64,000 nucleotides of DNA from Caballeronia jiangsuensis (GTDB lineage Bacteria > Pseudomonadota > Gammaproteobacteria > Burkholderiales > Burkholderiaceae). Positions 17,338 to 24,119 of the stretch are shown here, piece by piece. The DNA lies in the NCBI GenBank assembly GCA_000648925.1, contig JFHF01000005.1, positions 124,001 through 188,000 of the forward strand, written 5' to 3'. Made by a program: the position numbers and the translations under genes. The notes under the pieces are model-generated. The model saw nothing but the letters and a program-made list of their open reading frames with translations. It did no database searches and was not told the DNA's origin. Within the stretch, counting starts at the first letter, position 1. Every line of letters begins with the position of its first letter.

Positions 17338-17488
17338 CGTATTGGCTTCTCCTTCGTAGCTGCAGCAGAGCGTGCACGTTCCGTTGCGTGACTCGCATCG
17401 ACGGCGCGCGCTCGCGGGCGAGGCGCATCCGCCCGGCTATGCGAGCGTTGGTTCATTCAGGCGAAACGAAATGCGAACGAACACGGCG

Positions 17489-17743
17489 TCACGGTCGGGC
17501 CGTGCACGGATTAGACGACGCGTTCGGCTGGCTGCGATGCGCCTTGCACGCTCCCAATGTCGCACCGGAGATCTCGGATCCGTGTGACACGGGCAACACA
17601 TGCGGCGCCTGCTCGAATGCCGGGCCGAACACAGCAAACGACGGCGCGGCTTCGTTGATCAGATTCTTGGCGCGCAACCATCGTTCCATTGAAGCGGTCG
17701 CCGTCCGAACGGCGCGACGCAGGAAGAAGCGCGATTGTGCCAT
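17489..17743 (-). CDS. Small hypothetical protein, basic N-terminus
   Basis: An 84-aa reading frame beginning MAQSRFFLRRAVRTATASM. GAGG lies 3 nt before the ATG. The first 40 residues look like a structured amphipathic helix (RRAVRTATASMERWLRAKNLINEA), while the C-terminal half is Ala/Ser/Pro-rich and without clear structure. I recognise no domain. It is isolated, between the antiporter and the GTTTAC-repeat region, and that region would be its upstream control DNA. The helical start and the RBS support it; the poor composition of the tail argues for caution. Confidence 0.5.
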   Translation of the reverse strand: MAQSRFFLRRAVRTATASMERWLRAKNLINEAAPSFAVFGPAFEQAPHVLPVSHGSEISGATLGACKAHRSQPNASSNPCTARP

Positions 17744-17864
17744 ACCTCGGTTCCCCTGACAGAAAGTCCAAGCTCATGATTCTTATGAAGTAAAAGCGAC
17801 TGCCTGTTCTCGTCCCGGCTGGAAAGGCTGACCGGTTGCTGCTGTCATGACGTTCGGACTTTTC

Positions 17865-18143
17865 GTTTACGCCCGACCGATGGCCTCGCCGTCAGGTGTT
17901 TACAGGTTTACTGTATATAAACGTAGTAGTAGTTAACAAGAGGCCGCCGCTTCTGTGGATAACCTCGTTTTCGTCTTTTCATTCAATCATTTGGACAATG
18001 CAGAAGCGGGCCGTAAACATGTTGGCGCGGCGCGGTCAACGCGGAACAACTTTTGGGCGCGTAAACGTGAAGGCGTAGTTGTCCCGTTTACGTGCACATC
18101 GCGTTCACAAGAGTTTCACCGGCAATCCGACGGGTTATCCACA
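17865..18143. repeat. Cluster of six GTTTAC hexamers with two perfect DnaA boxes
   Basis: Copies of GTTTAC are at 17865, 17898, 17906 and 18086 on the plus strand, and GTAAAC (same motif, other strand) at 18013 and 18061; a degenerate TATAAAC is at 17916. An AT-rich segment with GTATATAAAC lies inside (17908-17935). Perfect DnaA boxes are TGTGGATAA at 17954 and TTATCCACA at 18135. The 415-bp gap 17744-18158 has no supported gene: it follows the 3' end of mnmC and precedes the small gene at 17743. Iterated hexamers, DnaA boxes and AT-rich DNA together look like a replication- or DnaA-related element, but a multi-site operator is also possible. Confidence 0.5.
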
Positions 18144-18158
18144 GCGCGCCGGGAACAA

Positions 18159-19961
18159 CTATGTCGAGCCGATCTCTCCATGACGAAGTGCCCGGAGCAA
18201 AAATCGGGCTGGGTCGATGGCGTCGGCGAGTTCGCGTTCGATGAGCCACGGCTCTCCTTCGATCTGCGATGCGATCAGCTCGGCCGCGAGCGTCGCCCAG
18301 ACGAGCCCGCGCGAGCCGAATGCGAACGCGCCATATAGACCCGCCATGCGCGGCAGATCGAGCGGCCACGCGCCCGAAAGCCGATGCGCATCGCGGCGCG
18401 CGACGCTCTCGTCGGCGAGCTGGCCGATCATCGGCATGCGGTCGCTCGTCACGCAGCGGAACGCGACGCGGCCCGCGCGGATTTCTCCCGGCGCGCGCGC
18501 GAGATCCGGCAACATGCCCGCGACGCGCTCGATGTTCTCCCGATGCCCGGCGTCGCGGATGTCGCGGTCGGGATCGTCGATGTCATAGGTCGCACCGATG
18601 AGCGCGCCGTCCGCGCCAAGCGGCACTGCGTAACCTTCGCCGACGACCGGCGCGCGCAGGGCATCGAGCGCGGATGAATCGAGCACGGTGAACTGACCGC
18701 GCACGTTGCGTGTCGGCGCACCGTATAGACCGGCGAGACGCGTGGCATCGTGCGCGTTCGCGAGCACCATCACCGGCGCGCTGGCGATCTCGCCGCCGCT
18801 CGAATCGAACGCGGTCCAGACGTCGCCATCGTGCGCGATGCGCGTCACTTCGGTTTTCATGCGCGGCGTGATCCGGGCCGCGCCGTCGGCGAGTTGCGCG
18901 GCGCAAACGGCCGCGGGCGAGATCGCACCACCGCGCGGAAAGAACCATCCGCCGCGTGCGACATCGATGCCAGCAATGCGCGATGCATCGTCGCGCGTCA
19001 TCGGCTGCACGTAGTCGGATGGATACGCGAAGCGCGCGATGGCGGCGGCGAGGGCATCGGCGTCGTCGGGCGTATCGGCGATCTGAAGCAGGCCCGCGTC
19101 GCTGCGCATCAGGTCGTGACTGGCATCTTCGAGCGCGTGCCATCGGCGCAATGCGTAGAGAAAGCCCGCGCGCGTGAGGCGAGCGGCGACGCTGTCGTCG
19201 CGCCAGACGATAGGATGAAACACGCCCGCCGGATTGCCCGATGCATCGCGCGCGGGCAACGCGTGACGATCGATCAACGTGACCTGCCAGCCGCGCCCGG
19301 CGAGCCGCGCGCTCACCGCGCAGCCCGCGAGTCCCGCGCCGATGACGATGGCCTCGCGTGTTCTCGCGTCGCAAGGAAGCGGCGGTTCGTGGCGGCGCAC
19401 GCGCCAGCGCGGCGCGAAGCGTGCGATGAGCGGCATGTCCGTCGCCGCCGACAGGCACTCGAAGCCCGACGATTCCAGCGCGCGGCGCAAAGGCATTTGA
19501 AGCGGCCCGGATGCGTTCGCGCAGACCGTCGCGCCGTCGCCGGCGAAACGCGCGAGTGTTTTGCACAGCTTGCGCGGATCGTCGATTGCTTCGAGATGGA
19601 ATGCATCGGCGCGCAGCCAGAGTTTCGACAACATCTCGTGCGCGTCATCGCCGATGGCGAGCGTCAACACCACGCGACCCTCGTCGAACTCCAGCCGATG
19701 CACGCCCGGCACGCGCATCGGCCACGCACGCGCGAGCTCGGCTGCGAGCGGCGATGCGTCATCGGTCGAAGGGGGATCGTCCAGCGCGTTCAGCGTTGCA
19801 GTGGCGACGACATGCAGCCGGTCGCATCGTTCATCGTCGTCGCGCCAGCGCTGCCAGAGCGGGAGGAAGGCGCTGAACGTCGTATCGACGAAGGTGAAGA
19901 CGCGCGTGCGCCGCCAGCGCGCGGGAAGATCGTGCGGCGCGAAAAGCAGGGATTCGGTCAT
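18159..19961 (-). CDS. mnmC: MnmC family protein: intact FAD oxidoreductase, degenerate methyltransferase half
   Basis: Bifunctional MnmC makes the last steps of mnm5s2U34 in tRNA: the C-terminal half removes the carboxymethyl group from cmnm5U, the N-terminal half methylates. This protein has 600 aa, some 50-60 fewer than full-length relatives. The FAD half is intact (IVIGAGLAGCAVSARLAGRGW at 206-226, NPAGVFHPIV, RGGWFFPRGG, RVAFRCVTSDRMPMIG, GAFAFGSRGL). The methyltransferase half has lost its signatures: the SAM loop, normally ETGFGxGxNFL, reads DTTFSAFLPLW near residue 26; the DGFAPAKN block reads EAIDDPRK near 124; and the N-terminal part before LPARW is missing. The next gene ends 18 bp upstream, so no hidden extension fits. 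I infer loss of methyl transfer. Confidence 0.85.
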   Translation of the reverse strand: MTESLLFAPHDLPARWRRTRVFTFVDTTFSAFLPLWQRWRDDDERCDRLHVVATATLNALDDPPSTDDASPLAAELARAWPMRVPGVHRLEFDEGRVVLTLAIGDDAHEMLSKLWLRADAFHLEAIDDPRKLCKTLARFAGDGATVCANASGPLQMPLRRALESSGFECLSAATDMPLIARFAPRWRVRRHEPPLPCDARTREAIVIGAGLAGCAVSARLAGRGWQVTLIDRHALPARDASGNPAGVFHPIVWRDDSVAARLTRAGFLYALRRWHALEDASHDLMRSDAGLLQIADTPDDADALAAAIARFAYPSDYVQPMTRDDASRIAGIDVARGGWFFPRGGAISPAAVCAAQLADGAARITPRMKTEVTRIAHDGDVWTAFDSSGGEIASAPVMVLANAHDATRLAGLYGAPTRNVRGQFTVLDSSALDALRAPVVGEGYAVPLGADGALIGATYDIDDPDRDIRDAGHRENIERVAGMLPDLARAPGEIRAGRVAFRCVTSDRMPMIGQLADESVARRDAHRLSGAWPLDLPRMAGLYGAFAFGSRGLVWATLAAELIASQIEGEPWLIERELADAIDPARFLLRALRHGEIGST

Positions 19962-19979
19962 GCGATAGGGAAAGACAAA

Positions 19980-21002
19980 TCAGGCGGAAGACGACTTGGC
20001 GATGACCCGCGCGGCGCCGTTCACCGCGTCTTCGATCATCAGCGGTTCGAGCGCGTAGCCCGCCGCTCGCCATGCCGCGAGTCCACCGAGCAGCGGTGCG
20101 ACATCGGTGAAGCCATGCGCGACCAGGTCCTTCGCGGCGAGCGCGGCGGACACTTCGCTCGGACAATCGCAGTAGGTCACGAGCTTGCGGTTGCGGGCGA
20201 TGCCGGCGAGCTGCGTGGCGGCGTCGTCGTGGAGGAGCAGGGCGCCGGGAATCGCGAAAGGGTCCATCGCGCGTCGTTCGCGGCGGCGCACGTCGATGAC
20301 GAGCGGCGGCGGTTCGCCATCGAGTAGCCTGCGCAGCATCGCGATATCGATGCGGGCCATGCGCAGCCTGCGCAACAGCGACACGCGCTGCCACCAGCGC
20401 ACGGCGAGATAGAGCGCGAGCGCGATGACCGCGAGCACGATCACGCCGCGCCCGAAAAGGTCGAGCCAGGCGAGCGCGCGATCGACGAGATCGGCGAAGA
20501 TCGCGCCGAACGCGACGCCGATGCCGGACCATAGCAGCGCGCCGAGCGCATCGTAAAAGAGAAAGCTGCCAAAGCCGATGCCGGTCGCGCCCGCGACGGG
20601 AATCGCGAGCGTCGACAAGCCGGGAATGAATTTCGACAAGGCCAGGATGCGCACGCCGAAGCGCCCGAAGAAGTCGAGGCTGCGGTTCACGCAGGTATCG
20701 CGCGAGATCGACACCTTGCACATGAAGGCGAGCACGCGGCTGCCGTAGCGGCGTCCGAGCCAGAACCAGAGCGTATCGCCGATGAGCGCGGCGATGCTCG
20801 CCGTGACGACGATCGCCGCGAGCGGCTCCCACGCACCCGACGCGAAGCCCGAAACCGCACCCGATGCGAAGCTCGCGGAGACCGTGATCGCACCCGTCAA
20901 AACCAATGTGGGCAAGGCTGGGAGCGGCAGGCCGAGGCATTCAAGCAGAACGTTGGCAAAAACCAACGGCAGGCCGTATTCGATGATCAGCTCGCGTAGC
21001 AT
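19980..21002 (-). CDS. DedA (VTT) membrane protein fused to a C-terminal rhodanese domain
   Basis: Residues 1-205 are a DedA/SNARE-associated membrane domain with the typical glycine-rich and FxxRF..R...P segments (FFGRFGVRILALSKFIPGLST); such proteins are thought to be lipid scramblases or to support membrane homeostasis. Residues 225-325 form a rhodanese domain (PPLVIDVRRRERR, active-site loop TYCDCPSEVSAA with Cys278 and Cys280, then LLGGLAAWRAAGY). The fusion is intact with a linker of two basic segments. The start at 21002 gives MLRELIIEYGLPLVF. It lies 18 bp upstream of mnmC in the same direction; a sulfur-handling domain next to a tRNA modification gene is suggestive but not proof of a link. 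Confidence 0.88.
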   Translation of the reverse strand: MLRELIIEYGLPLVFANVLLECLGLPLPALPTLVLTGAITVSASFASGAVSGFASGAWEPLAAIVVTASIAALIGDTLWFWLGRRYGSRVLAFMCKVSISRDTCVNRSLDFFGRFGVRILALSKFIPGLSTLAIPVAGATGIGFGSFLFYDALGALLWSGIGVAFGAIFADLVDRALAWLDLFGRGVIVLAVIALALYLAVRWWQRVSLLRRLRMARIDIAMLRRLLDGEPPPLVIDVRRRERRAMDPFAIPGALLLHDDAATQLAGIARNRKLVTYCDCPSEVSAALAAKDLVAHGFTDVAPLLGGLAAWRAAGYALEPLMIEDAVNGAARVIAKSSSA

Positions 21003-21054
21003 GGATCGGACCCAGTTGTTCTGCGCTGAAAAAACCGCCGGGAGCCCAAAAAAT

Positions 21055-21081
21055 ATAAGGGTAAATCTTTGAAACCCTTAT
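21055..21081. promoter_or_regulatory. Inverted repeat ATAAGGGT-N11-ACCCTTAT
   Basis: Perfect 8-bp arms with an 11-bp spacer lie 52 bp upstream of the DedA start and about 220 bp upstream of the HU gene. Spacing has the T-N11-A form. It may be an operator shared by the divergent genes or a hairpin in a leader. The rest of the 297-bp gap 21003-21299 shows only the HU promoter. Confidence 0.4.
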
Positions 21082-21222
21082 CCTGATTGGGTTTGCGCTG
21101 CGCTATCATACCAAGCGCCGCGTATAGAGGCGGCGTGAAGGCGACGAAGTGGAGCAATGCCGGTGAGATGGCGCGTAACAACGCCGATTCGTCGGGCGGG
21201 CGCGCCAGAAGGCCGTCCCTAC

Positions 21223-21250
21223 TCGACTGCACGGTTTGCGCACGTATAAT
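21223..21250 (+). promoter_or_regulatory. Sigma-70 promoter of the HU gene
   Basis: A perfect -10 box TATAAT at 21245-21250 lies 16 bp after TCGACT (21223-21228), a moderate -35 box. Transcription would start near 21257, about 40 nt before the HU start codon. Confidence 0.65.
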
Positions 21251-21299
21251 CGGCGCGTTCGCGCTGTTCGTGTCAACCTAAACTGATAAAGGAACCTTA

Positions 21300-21578
21300 A
21301 TGAACAAACAGGAATTGATCGACGCCGTAGCCGCTCAGACCGGCGCCAGCAAGGCTCAAACCGGCGAAACGCTGGACACGTTGCTCGAAGTGATCAAGAA
21401 GGCTGTCTCGAAAGGTGACGCAGTGCAGTTGATCGGCTTCGGCAGCTTCGGCTCGGGAAAGCGCGCAGCGCGCACCGGCCGCAATCCGAAGACTGGCGAG
21501 TCCATCAAGATTCCGGCCGCAAAGACGGTCAAGTTTACGGCTGGCAAGGCATTCAAGGACGCAGTGAACAAGCGGTAA
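21300..21578 (+). CDS. hupB: HU family DNA-binding protein
   Basis: A 92-aa nucleoid protein. It shows [19 protein letters not shown] at the start, the HU signature [22 protein letters not shown] with the DNA-contacting proline arm, and [23 protein letters not shown] at the end. It binds DNA without strong sequence preference as a dimer and bends it. AAAGGAACC lies before the ATG. It has its own promoter and terminator and is therefore a single-gene unit. Confidence 0.97.
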   Translation: MNKQELIDAVAAQTGASKAQTGETLDTLLEVIKKAVSKGDAVQLIGFGSFGSGKRAARTGRNPKTGESIKIPAAKTVKFTAGKAFKDAVNKR

Positions 21579-21623
21579 GCTTCTTGCCGATTGTGCGGCT
21601 ACTCAAAGTAGCCCGATATACAT

Positions 21624-21648
21624 AACCCGCCATCGGCGGGTTTTTTTT
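21624..21648 (+). terminator. Rho-independent terminator of the HU gene
   Basis: AACCCGCC-ATC-GGCGGGTT followed by eight T residues, 45 bp after the HU stop codon: a strong plus-strand terminator. The A-rich left side is too short to predict activity on the minus strand. Confidence 0.9.
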
Positions 21649-21683
21649 CGGCTGTGCGTTTTGCTTTCGAACCGGTCGCGCCT

Positions 21684-22946
21684 TCAGTGCCGATGATCGT
21701 CGCAATCGCAATCGGGACCATGATCGTGATCGTGGTCATGATCGTGCTCTTCGACTTCCCACGCGGGGAACGGATCAGCGAAGCGTTGCCAGCCATCGAG
21801 GCCGAGCGCCCATTCGTCGTCGGTCAGAAGGCATGCGTCGAACTTGTCCTGCCATGCGGTCCGATCGAGATGCTCGCCGATCAGCACCAGTTCCTGCCGA
21901 CGGTCACCGATGCTGTTGTCATCCGGATCGCCATACCATTCTGCAACGATCTCCGCTTCGAGTTCGGGGTCGTCGGTCGGCCATTCGCTGCGATCCTGCG
22001 CCGCCCACCAAAGCCCCGCCGGACCATGCCGGACCGTGCCGCCCGCTTGCGATAGCGAGCCGCCGACATCGCTGCGCGTCGCGAGCCAGAAGAAGCCTTT
22101 CGCGCGCAGCACGCCGGGCCATTCCTGATGCAGCAGGTTCCACAGGCGCTCGGGATGAAACGGCCGGCGCGCACGATACACGAAATGGCCGACGCCGGAT
22201 GCATCGGGTTCGTCGCTCGCCGCATCTTCGCCGTTGAGAATCGCGAGCCAGCCGGGCGCGCTCGCGGTCGCATCGAAATCGAAACGGCCGGTGTTCAGCA
22301 CATCGCCGGAAGGCACGTTGCCCGATTGCGCCCGCACCTGGAGCGCGCGGGGATTGAGACCGTGCAGGATGCGCGCGATGCGTTCCACTTCGTCCGCGCT
22401 GGCGAGATCGATCTTGTTGATGACGATGACATCGCAGAACTCGATCTGTTCGATGAGCGTTTCGACGACTGTCTGATCGTCTTCGTCGTCGTGGCCTGCT
22501 TGCGCAAGACCGCGCTCGGCCAGCGAATCCGAAGAGGCATAGTCGCGCAGGAAGCTCGCGGCATCGATCACGGTGACGAAAGTGTCGAGATGCGCGCGGC
22601 CTGCGAGCGTCGCGTCGTCGTCATCGCCGAACGCGAGATGCTCGGCGATCGTCATGGGATGAGCGACGCCCGGCAACTCGACGACGATCGCATCGAAGCG
22701 CTGCTGTTCCGCAATCCATGTGATCGCGCTTTCGAGCGCTTCAATCGACCGGTCGCCGAGCGTCAGGACGAGGCAGCCGTTGGGCAGTTCGGTGGTTTCG
22801 CGATCCGCCGCGGACGCGGCCTTGCCGCATGTCACGGCGCCGATGCGGATGTCGTCGGCGTTGGCGAGCAGGGCATCGACGAGCGTGGTCTTACCCGCGC
22901 CGGTGAATCCCGATAGCACGGTAATGGGCAATGGCGTCTGGTTCAT
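21684..22946 (-). CDS. COG0523/CobW family GTPase with altered CxCC motif and His/Asp-rich tail
   Basis: A 420-aa G3E GTPase of the kind that delivers zinc or other metals to target proteins. Walker A is GFTGAGKT (13-20), the G4 motif is INKIDL, and a CobW_C domain follows. The metal-binding GCxCC loop after switch I is changed: residues 57-61 read GCLVL, so only Cys58 remains. The extreme C-terminus has HDHDHDHDHG and CDCDDHRH, a possible replacement metal site. The second COG0523 protein in the window (47163) keeps CICC. The gene is monocistronic here and convergent with HU. Confidence 0.88.
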   Translation of the reverse strand: MNQTPLPITVLSGFTGAGKTTLVDALLANADDIRIGAVTCGKAASAADRETTELPNGCLVLTLGDRSIEALESAITWIAEQQRFDAIVVELPGVAHPMTIAEHLAFGDDDDATLAGRAHLDTFVTVIDAASFLRDYASSDSLAERGLAQAGHDDEDDQTVVETLIEQIEFCDVIVINKIDLASADEVERIARILHGLNPRALQVRAQSGNVPSGDVLNTGRFDFDATASAPGWLAILNGEDAASDEPDASGVGHFVYRARRPFHPERLWNLLHQEWPGVLRAKGFFWLATRSDVGGSLSQAGGTVRHGPAGLWWAAQDRSEWPTDDPELEAEIVAEWYGDPDDNSIGDRRQELVLIGEHLDRTAWQDKFDACLLTDDEWALGLDGWQRFADPFPAWEVEEHDHDHDHDHGPDCDCDDHRH

Positions 22947-23087
22947 CGCAGTGGAAGCGTGACGGGGAATGGAGCGCGCGAGCGCGAGCCCGCGCTGCCG
23001 TTAGGACGACGGCGCGGGCGATCGAATAGGGGATTTTGCATCAAATGCGCGCGGGACGCGGCGCGCATGCGACGAGTGCGCCTGAGC

Positions 23088-23531
23088 TCAGCGCGTGGCC
23101 TGGAGCAGTTTCCAGCGACGCAGGATCTCGATGATCTGTGCCGAGTACTTGTCGCGCAGCGCGGGTGTTTCGGAATGGTAAGCGCCGACTGCCTGCCACG
23201 AATTGCCGTACTTGTTCATTTTCTGGCGCAGATGCCAGGCCGCGACGTACACGCTCTTGCACGGTTCCATGAGCGTGCCGCTCGAAATGCCGTACTGCGC
23301 CAGCGTATTGAGATGGATCGAGTTGATCTGCATCAGCCCGTAATCGGTCGAGCCGTTGGCGTTCTTGTTGATGGCATCGGGCTTGTTGTGCGATTCCTGC
23401 CATGCGATCGCGCGCAGGATGAGCGGATTGACCTTCTGATACTTCGCTGCTTCGTCGAAGCAGTCTGCGTGCGCGGAGGCGGCCGCTGTGAGCGGCACGC
23501 ATATCGCAAGTAATCGCAGTGTTCTCTTCAT
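23088..23531 (-). CDS. Secreted lytic transglycosylase (IagB-like SLT domain)
   Basis: A 147-aa periplasmic enzyme that cleaves the glycan strand of peptidoglycan to make room for envelope machines. Signal peptide residues 1-22 (MKRTLRLLAICVPLTAAASA), then CFDEAAKYQKVNPLILRAIAWQESHN with catalytic Glu46, and the SLT blocks GLMQINSIHL and VGAYHSETP. I chose ATG 23531 because AAGGAAG precedes it and a signal peptide follows; the frame upstream is not plausible. IagB-type enzymes often accompany secretion systems or pili, and the type II secretion operon starts 590 bp away, divergently. A joint role is inference. Confidence 0.9.
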   Translation of the reverse strand: MKRTLRLLAICVPLTAAASAHADCFDEAAKYQKVNPLILRAIAWQESHNKPDAINKNANGSTDYGLMQINSIHLNTLAQYGISSGTLMEPCKSVYVAAWHLRQKMNKYGNSWQAVGAYHSETPALRDKYSAQIIEILRRWKLLQATR

Positions 23532-24119
23532 CTTCCTTCTACTCCATCCGCACATGCGGAACGTCATGCCGCCGTTGCGGCGCCTTGGCGCCAACGCCAA
23601 CAAATCAACGCCCGCGGCCGGACTGCATGGGGAAAACCCGCCCATTTTGCAACCGCCCGGAATGCGGAACCGACCGTATCATACCGGCTGACGAATCAGA
23701 CCATAAGTTGGCTATCAGACATACGCCTCGCTGACCGACGGAAGTCCTCATACCCAAGAACGCACCCGACCTGTCAATCGGACGTGTTCTAAATGTATGA
23801 ATAATAAGACTTCTGGACGGGGTACAATTCGACTCCCGCGCGCATCGGCCGACCTTTGGAACCGCTCCAAGTACGGTCTATCGGCAAGTTATTCGAAAGC
23901 TTGAGAGCGCTGGTTGGTTTCGAACGAAACAGCAAGGGCAACCTGATATGGAACGAATTGGCACAATTTCGTTACATTATGCTGTTATCGTCATATTTTT
24001 TAAAATGATCGCGAGGGGACGGAACTATCCGTTCCGCGACGCGGTTGGCAGCGCTCTCGGCTGAGGAGCGGTGCTGCCTTAGCCGGCTCCCCAAGAGACC
24101 CGGCTCTGACATCACATTC
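23532..24119. other. Intergenic region and structured leader upstream of gspD
   Basis: The 588-bp gap between two divergent genes has no supported coding sequence. From about 23700 to 24000 it is AT-rich and should hold the promoters, including TACAAT at 23822, but no pair of boxes is convincing. The last 120 bp can fold into several hairpins: CGGAAC-N5-GTTCCG at 24020-24036 and GGCAGC...GCTGCC starting near 24048, followed by GCCGG...CCGGC close to the gspD start. This suggests a structured 5' leader. Confidence 0.45.

Noticed and set aside
14260..18158. The DnaA-box regions as the chromosome origin itself
   Set aside because: No dnaA, dnaN, parAB, gidA or rpmH genes nearby, and the boxes are split by two ordinary genes. 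A titration or regulatory role is more reasonable.
23932..23975. TTGGCACAATTTCG near gspD as a sigma-54 promoter
   Set aside because: The -24 GG element is present but the -12 GC element is missing at the right distance.
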